The notes beneath the pieces were generated by a model. It was not told the origin of the DNA and searched no databases. It was given only the letters and a program-made list of their open reading frames with translations. A DNA stretch of 35,180 nt from NCBI GenBank assembly GCA_016098155.1, contig JAAAJB010000369.1:1-35180 (forward strand). The letters are read 5' to 3'. This stretch comes from Actinomortierella ambigua (taxonomy: Eukaryota > Mortierellomycota > Mortierellomycetes > Mortierellales > Mortierellaceae). Below, piece by piece: positions 1 to 10,000 of this stretch (its first letter is position 1; every line of letters starts with the position of its first letter). The position numbers and the translations under genes were made by a program.

Positions 1-198
1 CTTTGACATGTGGGGGCAACCGGCCCTTCCCGTGCACCGTGTCCCCTTGTGCCCCAAAAAAAAAAAAAAAAAAAGAAAAGGAATGCTTGGAACCCAAGGG
101 TCGATAAGACCATTGTGTATTCTGCGGTATGAAGAAACCATACTAAAACCTTATATACCTCCATTTTGTCTACTCCGCTTTCATATATACTTTTACAG
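1..198. other. Unresolved 5' region of the first gene
   Basis: The gene that ends at 1707 must extend into or beyond this stretch, because no in-frame ATG exists in its first exon that I can read. A possible donor lies at 127 (GTATGA) and a good pyrimidine-rich acceptor ends at 198, which would give a 72-nt intron. The upstream exon that would feed this donor has an in-frame stop at 105-107, so it would have to be very short or the model is wrong. A homopolymer A run at about 55-74 is the only other notable feature. Confidence 0.4.
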
Positions 199-1707
199 AT
201 TATTCTTTTTTCGTTCGCCCTCTTTACACTACCCAGCCGCAAGCTGGATACCTTGATGGTTGGTGGCAGCATGGACCGACCCAGGATTGGGTCAAGGTAT
301 GTCTCCCTTTCTTTTTTTTTTTATTTATCTCTCCCTCTCTCGCTATTGACATCTGATTGCTGTCCTGAGTGCAGACACAACAAAAAAAAAAAAAAAAGAA
401 AAAAAAGTTGTGCCTGAACCTTGGCAACGTGTGGGAACGGCATTTGTACTCCCGACTCTTAGTCTACACTTGTAGGCTGCGATTTTATACATTTTGCCGA
501 CGCTGTAGTGTTTTTATTTTACCTCAGCCCTTGGCTTGGACTCGTACTGCGTTCCTCAGGTACACAAGGCTCACTCTCAAACAAAAATTTTTCCACTCTT
601 AGCATCGTTGGACGAGCGTTGGACACGTATACCAAGAATCCTACTATTGCAGGTCAAGTGCAGGAAATCAATACAGCCAATCAGGGCGAGAATGGCGAAG
701 GCATCAACCACACAGATTTGATTGTCTTTTCGGACAGTGGTGTTCTCCAGAGCTGGCTTGGCCACCATCGCTTGCCAGAAGCCGCTGCTGCGCAACCGGG
801 CGCGATCCCCAAGGTAGTGGTATCTCCCCCTGGCTCGCCTACCACGGCTAATGCCGTCGATAGCGAGACAAAGAGCGTTGGCTTTGTGGATCAAAAGTAC
901 CACGCTGGTCAGTCCTGGGAGATACCTGAAGACAACATTGTGGAGGAGCCCGATCGTGATGCCCTACTCTACTGCGCCAACTTCCTGTACTCGTTCCCAT
1001 CGTCGAAGCTTGTCCGCCCCGCAGGCACTGCTCGTACAAAGGATGGTCGTGTCCTTCGCCCTCGCTTCTCGATCTTCTCGCCCTTGGATAGTGCTCACGA
1101 CCAGCAGGATGGATCTGCAACTGGCTCGTCATCGTCTGGCGATCTGCCACCGTGGATGCCAAAGTCGACCCATGATGAGACCAACTCAAAGCAACAGTTT
1201 TTGCGTTTGGATGTCGAAGTCACCTCTTCTCGCGTTGTTGGTGGCAAGAACCTGATGGATCACGAACAGATTATTTACTTCCCACGGGTGCCCGTGGGCG
1301 CGTTTGAGAACACGACCTCGGCATCAGCAGTCGTAGTAGCATCACGGGCATCTGTTGAATCCTCGAGCGAGTCGGCATCGTCTACGCCAACTCTGCCGTC
1401 CAACTCCAAAGCAGCGCCAGTACCACCACCACTGACCGACAATAAGGAGCTTCCACCTTCATGGCAGCCCCGGATACCCGTGCGGTCGCAGCGTTCTTCC
1501 CGTGTGAACGAACGTGGCGGCGTCACTAAGAGCGGTCAGAAAGGCGGTGCAGGAAACTCGAACCGTCGGACGCTGTACAGGCGCAGCAACATTGTCGCGC
1601 AGATGGCAGCACGCACGCTAGAGGAAAAGGACCTTGTAGATGACATTCTTCCTATGATCAAGGAGGAGCCCGTCGAGATTTTCATTAAGGAAGAGCCGAT
1701 GGATTGA
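199..1707 (+). CDS. Unrecognised protein, 3' part, with C-terminal tandem SUMO-type motifs
   Basis: I do not recognise the family. Proposed exons are 199-296, 528-559 (32 nt) and 603-1707. Introns are 297-527 (GTATGT donor) and 560-602 (only 43 nt), and phases agree at both junctions. An alternative acceptor at 374 is also in frame and would lengthen the middle exon through an A-rich stretch. The open frame at the front of the last exon has no ATG, which supports splicing. The first readable exon is aromatic-rich (AGYLDGWWQHGPTQDWVK). The middle of the protein holds a better-ordered block (about 930-1080, including LLYCANFLYSFPSSKLVRP), followed by Ser/Ala/Pro-rich low complexity at 1310-1440 and a basic segment at 1470-1600. 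The last 20 residues hold two IKEEP motifs, which fit the SUMO consensus. A nuclear regulatory role is possible but is only inferred from those motifs. The 5' end is missing. Confidence 0.6.
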
Positions 1708-2552
1708 AGAGAGAAAGAGAGAGAACGGTTCGGTGAGGTGACATGGCGACCTCTCTATCTCTTCTTTTTTTTTTGTCTCTTCTTCTCACTCATATACGCA
1801 TATAGAATAGTCTACATTTGTCCATTTCCCAGCATTTTTTTTCCGTCTGTTTGCGAGCAGATAACTGGTTGTTTTTGTCTTCCATTCATTGAGATAGAAA
1901 GATAGTGATTGATTGATAGCCCCTCTTCCACCCCTTCGTTCTTTTACATACACCCAACAACATATATCCCTCTCTTTGTTCTAAAATTGTTTCCTTCATA
2001 CTTTTTTACATCATCCAGCTCACATGCATGGTATTCATGGAAGCAAGGAAGTTTTGTAGTGGTATATGTGGCGTTTTTATTGAGGCGCTTGTCCGTTTGT
2101 CAATTGTTAGGTGTGTAGTTTGACCAAGATATCGCATATCCAATACAATTGATAAATTACCCTCTCCCTCCCCGGGATGTAGAGGACGAGTGTTCTTTCC
2201 AGGACTCGTCAGACAAGAACAAGGGAGCTCGCTCAGGCTGCATTTTACTCCTTGTACAGCCCGTCATGTCATCGATCCTCGCGAAAGGGATGAGCTGGTC
2301 GATCTCTTTGTCCCGCCCACACAGCCCGTCTTCAAATGAACATGGAGGTTGGGCACAATACTTTGATATTTCAAAGACAGTCTCATCAAAATGAGCAGTC
2401 ACGAGTCGAATCGATATTTGTGTTCGAAGCAAACCCATTTGTGTCCTTCCTCTCCACTTTTCTCCTCTTTTTTATTCTTCGCCTTTGGCGCCATCCGGCC
2501 GTCTACCACAACGCCTCCTTTACCGGCCGCATAGGCAGCATATTGAGATATC
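1708..2552. other. Intergenic: 3' UTR of first gene and promoter of MFS-A
   Basis: No convincing gene is present. The stretch is rich in pyrimidine runs, and its short open frames match nothing recognisable. It contains a cluster of three GATAG motifs at 1893-1919, annotated separately. Confidence 0.6.
1893..1919. promoter_or_regulatory. Cluster of three GATA motifs upstream of MFS-A
   Basis: GATAG occurs at 1893-1897, 1901-1905 and 1915-1919, about 640 bp before the MFS-A start. Fungal GATA factors (AreA/Nit2/Gln3 class) bind GATAR and often control allantoate-permease-like transporters under nitrogen limitation. The site assignment is inference from the motif alone. Confidence 0.3.
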
Positions 2553-5019
2553 ATGGACAGGAAAGAAGAGCTGGCCGATGAAGGTGGCTCCACAAGAGCC
2601 AACTCGGTGGACGAACACTTTCCCTTTCACCCAGACCCATTACTGATTGCTCGGTTACGGCGCAAAATCGATTTACACATGATTCCTCTACTGGCTTTGC
2701 TCTACCTGTGTTCTTTCCTCGATCGGGTCAACATTGGTAATGGCCTCTTGATCTTTGGTGTTATTTCTCTCTTTCTTACATACCAGCAGCAACTCTTCTC
2801 TTGGAGACCTCGGACATTTTTAATGAAGCATGGTGCCTCTGTCTGGTAGTAACTCATCCAGCAATTACTGATTGCAACTCGTGTCTATCTTTCTCATTCT
2901 TTTTCTCTTGATCAAATAGCCAACGCAAAGCTGGCAGGCATGGATGTTCAACTTGGGTTGAGTCCAACCGAGTATAGCTGGGGTAAATATTTACACAGGC
3001 ACCTTTTTCAGGCTTCTCTTACCTTATTGGTTTCTGTCTCTCCCCTGTACCGATTACTCATCTATTCTACTCCCGCTTTTAATTTTTTTTCTTTGGCACG
3101 CCACTCACCCTGATTCTCCTGGGTATCTAATCTCCACCTAGCACTAAGCATCTTTTTCATCGGATATGTGATTGCCGAAGTGCCCTCCAACATCATGGTA
3201 TATATAAGAGAAATGGAGAGAGAAATGGAGAGAGAAAAGAGAGAGAGAGAGGAAAAGGGCTTATGAATTCCTTGCTCTGACCAATTAAGAAGTATGAACC
3301 TTACAAATGAATGTTTTACTTCTCACTCTCCATAGCTCAAACGCCTCGGCCCTAAGCGCTGGATCACCTTTGTCATGCTTGTTTGGGGTGGTATCACGAT
3401 GCTTCTGGCGGCTTGCAAGAATGCTGCAGGACTCTTCGCCACCCGCTTCTTCTTGGGTTTGTTTGAAGCGGTAAGATGTTATCTTTGGTTACGGAACAAT
3501 GGAAGGAGGGAACCGTATGTTGTTTTGTTTATGTATTTGTCGTACTAATCAGCATCAGTGGTTTTTTTTGTCCCGTGTGTTTCTAGGGATTGTTCCCAGG
3601 CACTGTCTTCATCATCAGTTTGTATGTTTTATTTTGTTTTGTTTGTCTTGGACATCCACACTTTAGAAGAAAAGCTTGGTTGCTCAACTCTTTTTTTTTT
3701 TCGTTGAATAGGTGGTACACTCGTGGCGAGCAGGCACTGCGCAATGGACTCTTCTTCTCGACCGCGTCGATCGCCGGTGCCTTTGGTGGTGTTTTGGCCT
3801 ATGGACTCGCCAAGTTGGACGGACGAGGAGGTCTTCACGGCTGGCAGTGGATGTATGTCAACAGCATCCAGATATTGAATGGGGGGGGGTGTATGTGTGT
3901 GACACCATGCTTGAAAATTCAAACAGAGCCCGTCCTAACTTTTTCACCTGCTCATCCTCCTCCTCACATGTTTTTCCTCTAGTTTCATTATCGAAGGCTT
4001 AATCACTGTGATGGTCTCCATGGCCACGTACTTTTTACTACCTGATTTCCCTAGCAAGGCCCGGTTCTTGGATGACGACATGAAGGAGCTGGCCGAGAAG
4101 CGCATGGTGGCGGATGCAGGCCCAGCGACAGAGAAACATTTCAGCTGGCGGCAGTTTTGGATGGTCTATGTGGACTGGAAGACGTTCATGCACGCGATAC
4201 CCTATTTCTTGACCATGGCGCCGCTCTACTCGCTCGCCCTCTTTATCCCCTCGATTGTCAAAGGATTCAACTATGAGTATGTTTTATTATGTGTTGATTG
4301 ATCTTTTTTTTTAGGGGTCGAACGTGGGGGATCGAGAGGCTGAAAGTTGACCTGCACTCTGTTGTTGGCTGTGATGATGATGAGAGAGAGAGAGAGAACT
4401 CACGCGTGCAGCGCAACTTTGACTGATCATCTAATTCTTTCCTTCTCTTTTTCCCTAACCTACCAGTGCCTTGACAAGCCAGCTGATGACAGCACCCTGT
4501 TACGCCATAGCCTGTATCTTCACAGTCTTGGCCGCGTTCTCATCGGATCGCTTCCGCGAGCGCGGGCTTCACTACGCGATTCCGTGCCTGTTTGGCGTTG
4601 TAGGATACACGCTCTTGATTGTGACCAAGGAGAGCTCTGTGACGGTGCGATATGTCTGCCTGACCTTGACCGTCTCGTCCGTCTTTTCTGCCGTGCCAGC
4701 CATGGTGGCATGGGTGTCGGGCTCGTTTGGCGGGCACACCAAGCGAGCGGTGGCGACGGCGACGATCATTGGCTTTGGCAACTCCTCGGGCATTGTGTCG
4801 GGATTTATGTACCCGGCGCAGGACGCGCCGCAGTATGTGCGGGGACATAGCATCTGTGTGGGGATGCTGTCGGCGGCGGTTGTGTTTATCTTGGTGCTCA
4901 AGTGGCTGTATATTCGTGAGAATAAGAGGCGAGAGAACCTGTCACCAGAGGAGTATGCAAAGGAGGCGCAGGGCGAGGAGCTGTGTGATCGCCACCCAGA
5001 CTTTCGATTCATTGCGTAG
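2553..5019 (+). CDS. MFS transporter, ACS family (Dal5/Tna1-like), MFS-A
   Basis: Predicted plasma-membrane symporter of 486 aa with the usual 12-helix MFS length. Eight exons: 2553-2736, 2920-2982, 3142-3197, 3336-3470, 3587-3621, 3712-3852, 3983-4276, 4467-5019. All introns are GT-AG and the exon sum is 1461 nt. Diagnostic ACS features are the cytosolic KIDLHMIPLLALLYLCSFLD segment leading into helix 1, then DRVNIANAK (family norm DRxNIGNAK; the first intron splits this glycine codon and gives Ala here), GLFPGTVFIISLWYTRGEQA around helices 4-5, SSDRFRERG in the second half, and the C-terminal tail EELCDRHPDFRFIA. The family carries organic anions and vitamins (allantoate, nicotinate, biotin, pantothenate); the substrate cannot be told from sequence. 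Exon 5 is only 35 nt. It is closest to MFS-D at the far end of the window. Confidence 0.9.
3211..3252. repeat. GA-rich tract with a 12-bp tandem duplication, inside an MFS-A intron
   Basis: AAATGGAGAGAG occurs at 3211-3222 and again at 3223-3234, followed by a (GA)n run. The tract lies in the third intron of MFS-A, shortly after its donor. Confidence 0.8.
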
Positions 5020-5351
5020 TATTTTTTTTTAGACACCGCGGAGACGTATAAAGATATTCTCTACTATGTATTGGTTTCGGCAGCAGAAAGAGGGGGAGGA
5101 GGCAAGTGAGTGGGCGAATGAACAGCCGTTAAGTGAGATTTGTTCATATTGTGGATGCAGGACGAACACTACGGGCCTCAACACTAATTTTCTTGGGCGG
5201 CAGGGAAAGGGCGAAGATGCCGTGATGCCAGTAGTAAGATGAAAAGGGGTTTGACCTCTACAGGGTGTGTGAACACACGCTCTCTCCTACTGGGACAGGG
5301 CAAAACGGTTTTTCATTGAGGAAGGGTTGTGGAGAGAGTGGGCTAGGGGAG

Positions 5352-5396
5352 GATAGTTGAGCTGGGTTTTTGGTGGATGAAGATAGAGCGAGATAG
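5352..5396. promoter_or_regulatory. Cluster of three GATA motifs upstream of MFS-B
   Basis: GATAG occurs at 5352-5356, 5382-5386 and 5392-5396, about 0.9 kb before the MFS-B start. The last two fit HGATAR, the preferred site of nitrogen-regulatory GATA factors. The function is inferred. Confidence 0.3.
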
Positions 5397-6058
5397 GGGA
5401 TGAAAATCAACACACGATCCTGCTACCGTATACGCATGAAGATCAAAATCGATGTGGTTGTCACAAGCTGCGACTACAAGGGAAGCGCCCCCCTTCTTGG
5501 TCTAATGGCAGTACATTCGTACTAAGGATTGTCCTGTAGATATGTAGCAGCATGACCGAGGAGGTTGGTTCCTTTTGGTGGGCGGCAGGAGGTGAGCTTG
5601 AAGCTCGACTTTTTACTGGCGCCCTTACTGAACGGGGATGGTGTGCACTTTGTTCACAGACATGCGTTCGAGGACCCAAAACCTTTTTACCTCCTGTCAG
5701 AGTTTGCAGAAAGAAAAAAAAAGGATGATAGGGAGCCAACCCACTGCAGCAAATATGGTCAGCAAAGAACATAAAATGACCTTCCAGTTGGTAAAATGAC
5801 TCTCGAAAGAAGCCAGCTCTTTTCCTTCCTTTCCTTTCACACTCCCGTTATTATACTCATCCCCTCCAAAGCTTCAACACTTTCCCCCGCCCCCATTCTC
5901 AACTGTCGAGTGTCCAACTTTGGTTCGTTCATGTTCGGTCCTGATTGGCTTCGTTTCTTTCTCAGTCCCTTGTCCTACCCCATCCCTGCCCTACAGCTAC
6001 GGGTTTTCCTGTCCACCCCCCACCCCCTTCATCTCTTTACGCACACAGCCCTGTAAAC

Positions 6059-6228
6059 ATGAGCTACGGCCACCAACCCACGCCAATCGCGGCAAACTCA
6101 AACCCTCGCATCTCCAAACACACTCCCGCCGCCTTGAGGTCACTCCTCACAGGGCACACCTATCGCCTACGATGAGAAGCTCTGACTACTCAACTATGTT
6201 TTTCACCAACACATACCTCCTTACTTAA
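6059..6228 (+). pseudogene. Decayed N-terminal coding segment of MFS-B (also a 38-codon uORF)
   Basis: The ATG at 6059 opens MSYGHQPTPIAANSNP, clearly related to the MFS-C start MSYNNLPTPVVASSNP at 9682. About 16 codons in, B has an extra base (CCTCGCATC against CCCGCATC in C). The ATG frame therefore ends at a TGA at 6173-6175, giving a 38-codon uORF. The homology continues in another frame as SPTMRSSDYS, against SPTVRSAGLS in C, and then meets a TAA at 6226-6228. That second frame is the one used by the MFS-B CDS from 6292. I found no splice pair that restores continuity. The segment may now act as an upstream ORF dampening translation of MFS-B. Confidence 0.7.
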
Positions 6229-6291
6229 CGTCTATCCTCTACTACGACAAACGTACATAGAGAACCCACGCAGACGGACAAAGAGGGACCC

Positions 6292-8688
6292 ATGGACACG
6301 ATACCAAGAACTGGCGCAGAAGGAGTCATGTCAGGAGCCACATCGAGCGCAGCCAGCATGGGGCCTCAAGCTACTACGTCCTCAGGGCATGAGCGGGTTT
6401 GGTCGCCCAACGAGAGGTACGATAGTATACTCGAAAAGAAGGAGGAAAGGGACGGCGGGGACGGGGACGAGGATAGACGCAGCGGTGGTGCGTCGTTGGA
6501 CGGAGCAGACGAGCTTGATAGGAGCCAGTCAACACTGGCACCGTTTGATCCAGACTCCAAGGAGGTTTTACGATTACGCCGTAAGGTGGATCGACACTTG
6601 ATGCCTCTACTGACTATTATATATCTGTGTTCGTATCTCGATCGGGCCAACATTGGTAAGACACACACACAAAAAAACCGTTTCGCGGCGCGTGGACAAA
6701 AAAGTAAGACCAAATGAGGAATCACCATCTCCTAACTGAACGACAAAAAAAAAATTAGGCAACGCAAAGGTTTACAACGTTGAGAGGGACCTCAACATCA
6801 GCGACAGTACATTCACTTGGGGTAAGCTCTTTATCCGATCAGACAGCAGTGACATCTCAATGAGTAATACCACATGTACCTACAAAACCTGGACTCTAAA
6901 ACCTTTGTCTTCTCCCTTGTGCTGTCACAGGATTGAGCATCTTCTACTTTGCCTATGTCCTTGGCGAGATTCCAAGCTCGATTCTCGTGAAGAAGGTCGG
7001 GCCTGCACTGTGGATCTCGATTGTCATCACCCTCTGGGGAACTGTGATGATGTCCATGTCAGCCCTAAAGAATGGTGCAGGACTGTTGGCTGCACGCTTC
7101 TTCCTCGGCCTCTTTGAATCTGTAAGGCCCAATGAAAACAGATGTACATGGCGAGAGACAAGCTTTACCGTGCAAGACTGAGAATACGTTTTCTCATTGG
7201 CTCTTCTACTTTTTTTTTATTTATTAATCAATGCTATTAGGGCTATGCTCCAGCACCAGTGGTGATGATTAGTCTTTGGTATAATCGTCTTGAACAAGCC
7301 TTTCGCATCGGCATCTTCTTCTCTGCTGCTACTGTTGCAGGTGCCTGCGCTGGTCTTCTAGCTTATGGGATTGCGCAACTAGACGGTGTGCTCGGCTTGA
7401 AAGGTGAGTTTCTCTTGCCCTTCTTCTCACATACACGATAACAAATGGATTGTTCACTTCCAAAAAAAAAAGTTGGCCAGATCGATCTAAAGGGTATTTT
7501 GTTCTGCTTGTCTTCTCCTAGCGTGGTCATGGATTTTCCTGATAGAAGGAGGGGCGACTGTGTTGGTAGCAATCATCGCCTTCTTTTGGCTCCCCAATTT
7601 ACCAGAGACGTCTTCCTTCTTGACGGACCGCGAGAAGCGCCTACTGGTAGAACGGCTACGACAGGATGCCGGGCCGGCGATACAGACGCATTTTTCATGG
7701 AAGCAACTCCGGAGGGTGTACATGGATCCCAAGACCTACATGTACTCCTTTGTCATTCTGCTGCACGCTCCAGCATTTGCCTCCTTGGGCCTGTTTGTCC
7801 CTTCAATCGTGCACGGATTTAATTTTGAGTAAGTTGAAAAGTATACCTTCATGGCGGATGATGATGGGCAACACAGGAACCTTCCTCTGACCCTAGAGGT
7901 TTTTCCATTTTTTTTTTGGGTGAGCTTAGCCCTGTGACAACACAACTCATGACGGCACCAATTTGGGCAGTGGCATGCGTCGTGACTCTACTCTGTACGT
8001 TGTCGTCGGATCGCTTGATGGGGCGAGGCAACCATGCGGCCGTGTGTGTATTGGCGGCGTTGGTAGGATACATTCTCTTGATCTTCATCCCCGAGAGTGA
8101 TCTGGTGGGTCGCTACCTGAGTTTAACTCTCTGTGCCTCTGGCGTCTATGCCTGTCTTCCGGTCCTATTGTCCTGGCCCTCGTCCAACGTGGGCGGACAC
8201 ACCAAGCGAAATGTGACCATTGGCACAGTGATTTCTATTTCGTATGTATATGGGGGTGGATATTTAACTTGCATGCTTGTTTCACCGCAAACAGCGCAAA
8301 ATGACGGGGTTTAACCCACGCTGATATTCCCTCTTTTCCACTCATAGCCAAATGGGGGCAGCTGGCGGTGGCAAGGTCTACAGAGAGGATGATGGTAAGA
8401 GAGAGGCCACCTGGCCAATTTGTAAGTACTTTGGCCACTCACACGAACCACTCATACGATTCGCGCGATTTTCAACTTTCAAAAAAAAAATTAGCACCGC
8501 GTTACATTCGAGGCCACACGATTTGCGCAGGACTGTTGGTATTGGAGTTTTTCTTAATCATTTTCATACGGTGGTACCTCTTACGGCAGAACGACAAACG
8601 GCGAAATATGTCTGCCGAAGAGTACCAGCGCAGGATCCAAGAAGAAGAGCTTTGCGACGACCACCCAGATTTTCGCTTCGTTGCATAG
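6292..8688 (+). CDS. MFS transporter, ACS family, MFS-B (N-terminally shortened duplicate)
   Basis: Predicted 546-aa ACS symporter. Exons: 6292-6655, 6759-6821, 6931-7121, 7241-7403, 7522-7828, 7930-8241, 8348-8394, 8495-8688. All are GT-AG with consistent phase, summing to 1641 nt. Family marks include DRANIGNAK across the first junction, IFYFAYVLGEIPSS, SSDRLMGRG, GGHTKRN and the tail EELCDDHPDFRFVA. The region before helix 1 is long, charged and Gly/Asp-rich (about 100 residues). ATG 6292 is the first ATG after an in-frame TAA at 6226 and aligns with an internal Thr codon in MFS-C (MDTIP against TDTLP), so the start has moved inward. Exons 2-8 match those of MFS-C in length one for one, marking a tandem duplicate. 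The substrate is unknown. Every junction and motif is intact, so it is likely functional despite the lost N terminus. Confidence 0.88.
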
Positions 8689-8831
8689 TATACCTTTCTT
8701 AGCTATTTTGTTTCTCTTTTTGAACTTTGCAAAAGAAATGGGATTTGTGAAGTCTCGAGTTTGAAAGGGGAGGGGGAGGGAATGACTGTATCCCATGGAG
8801 TGAGAGACATCGAGCCATTTTTTTGATTGGC

Positions 8832-8970
8832 CTCTTCGACATCGATGACCGGAGAGATGTACTATCGTTGTTCAGGAACTACGTTTCAACCAACCAAAAG
8901 AGAAGGAATGCGGCTGAGTGAGCTTGATGTTCAATGTGTCCTTGTGGACAACGTTCATCCCCACGCCGCC
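8832..8970 (-). pseudogene. Remnant of RAD1 3' end (exon 6, probably part of exon 5)
   Basis: On the minus strand, 8878 down to 8832 follows the last exon of the intact RAD1 gene (12568-12497). It keeps a CGTAG acceptor, then TTCCTGAACA (RAD1 TTCTTGATCA), and after a gap of about 25 nt GTACATcTcTcCGGtCATcGA, where lower case marks differences from RAD1, ending in GGCCAATCAAAAAAA (RAD1 GACCAATCAAAAAAA). The stop codon position reads GAG. Beyond a shrunken 35-nt intron, 8914 upward reads KDTLNIKLTQ, comparable with MDTNNLLRIQ at the end of RAD1 exon 5, but the GT donor is lost. The exon 6 match is strong; the exon 5 match is weaker. It lies at the same place relative to MFS-B as RAD1 does to MFS-C. 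Confidence 0.65.
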
Positions 8971-9150
8971 AAACCTTGTGCAGACACACAATGTACGCGA
9001 TTTGTGCGTCTACAGTTTTTTTGTTGCTGGGAACTGTGCGATGTATAAACAACCACCCACACAAAAGACCGGAGGGGCAGCAAAGTTATCCCTCGGCCAT
9101 CGACCTGTTTAGCTTTGTATACCTATGCCCTCTGCGTATTTCAGGGGTGG

Positions 9151-9163
9151 GATAGATAGATAG
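9151..9163. promoter_or_regulatory. Tandem GATA motifs upstream of MFS-C
   Basis: Three overlapping GATAG motifs (GATAGATAGATAG) lie about 520 bp before the MFS-C start. They could be GATA-factor sites or simply a short tetranucleotide repeat. Confidence 0.3.
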
Positions 9164-9681
9164 GTACGGGTATGGGGGAACATCACAAGATGGATGGACG
9201 GATAAACCTCGCAGTGTGGGGGGAGAGCCAGGCCGGCCCAATGCCTGAACGAGGCTTTTGATTCCTGTTTGAGTCTCCTGAATGCCTACAGCAGGGAAAA
9301 GGAAATAAAAAGAGGGGAACAGCGGCAACCTTTATAACGGACGACCTGAGCAGTAAGCAAACATAAAAACGACCTCCGGGCTCGCTCTTACTTTTGTAAG
9401 CTTCTTCTCACTCTCTCCCTCACCCTCATCACCATCTCTCCCTCTCTACCTGCCACACACACACACACTCCCTCTCTCTCTCGTTGCTCCTTTCTTTACT
9501 CTTTTCCTTTTTCCTGGAACCCAGTAAATCATCCACTATTCCTCCCTGGCGAATATCGATATTGGTTTGCTGAATTTTGGTTTTAAAAAGACCGTCATCG
9601 GTTTCTTTCGACCCACCCCCGCAATTTTTTTTCTTCTTACCCCACAGACCCCCTTTCTTTCGCACGGCCTCTCTTTTAAGC

Positions 9682-9964
9682 ATGAGTTACAACAATCTGC
9701 CCACGCCAGTCGTGGCCAGTTCAAACCCCGCATCTCTGAACACTCAGTTACCGCCTGGATATCACACCTCTCAGGAGCTCATGTCGCCTACGGTGAGGAG
9801 CGCTGGCTTGTCAGATGCAGGGAAGAGTGGATCCACAGTTTCACCGACGGACACCCTGCCACTCGATGCCTATGCCTACCACAACAACAACAAATCCCTA
9901 GAGCACATGCAGGTCGTGTACGACAGCAGCAATAATGTGAAGGAGTGGGCAAAGAGGGGCGGCC

Positions 9965-10000
<36 letters not shown>

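Larger units (their letters stand above)
5020..6291. other. Intergenic/leader region of MFS-B
   Basis: No intact gene is seen. The stretch holds the MFS-A 3' UTR, a GATA cluster at 5352-5396, a strongly pyrimidine-rich leader (5815-6050), and from 6059 a decayed copy of the N-terminal coding region found intact in MFS-C. An open frame on the minus strand at 5461-5772 has no recognisable content. Confidence 0.6.
8689..9681. other. Intergenic: MFS-B 3' flank, RAD1 remnant, MFS-C promoter
   Basis: The first part aligns with the MFS-C 3' flank (shared GTCTCGAGTTTGAAAG-type and TTTTTTGATTGG segments) and then with the last exon of RAD1; see the pseudogene entry. From about 9000 on I see no gene. 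A GATA triplet lies at 9151-9163, a short (CA)n run near 9453-9468, and pyrimidine-rich leader up to the MFS-C start. Confidence 0.65.

Noticed and set aside
508..602. Unspliced start of the first gene
   Set aside because: The long open frame begins with GTG, and no ATG occurs in that frame until deep in the conserved part.
6292..8688. MFS-B as a pseudogene
   Set aside because: All seven later exons keep frame, splice sites and family motifs. Only the N-terminal tail is lost.
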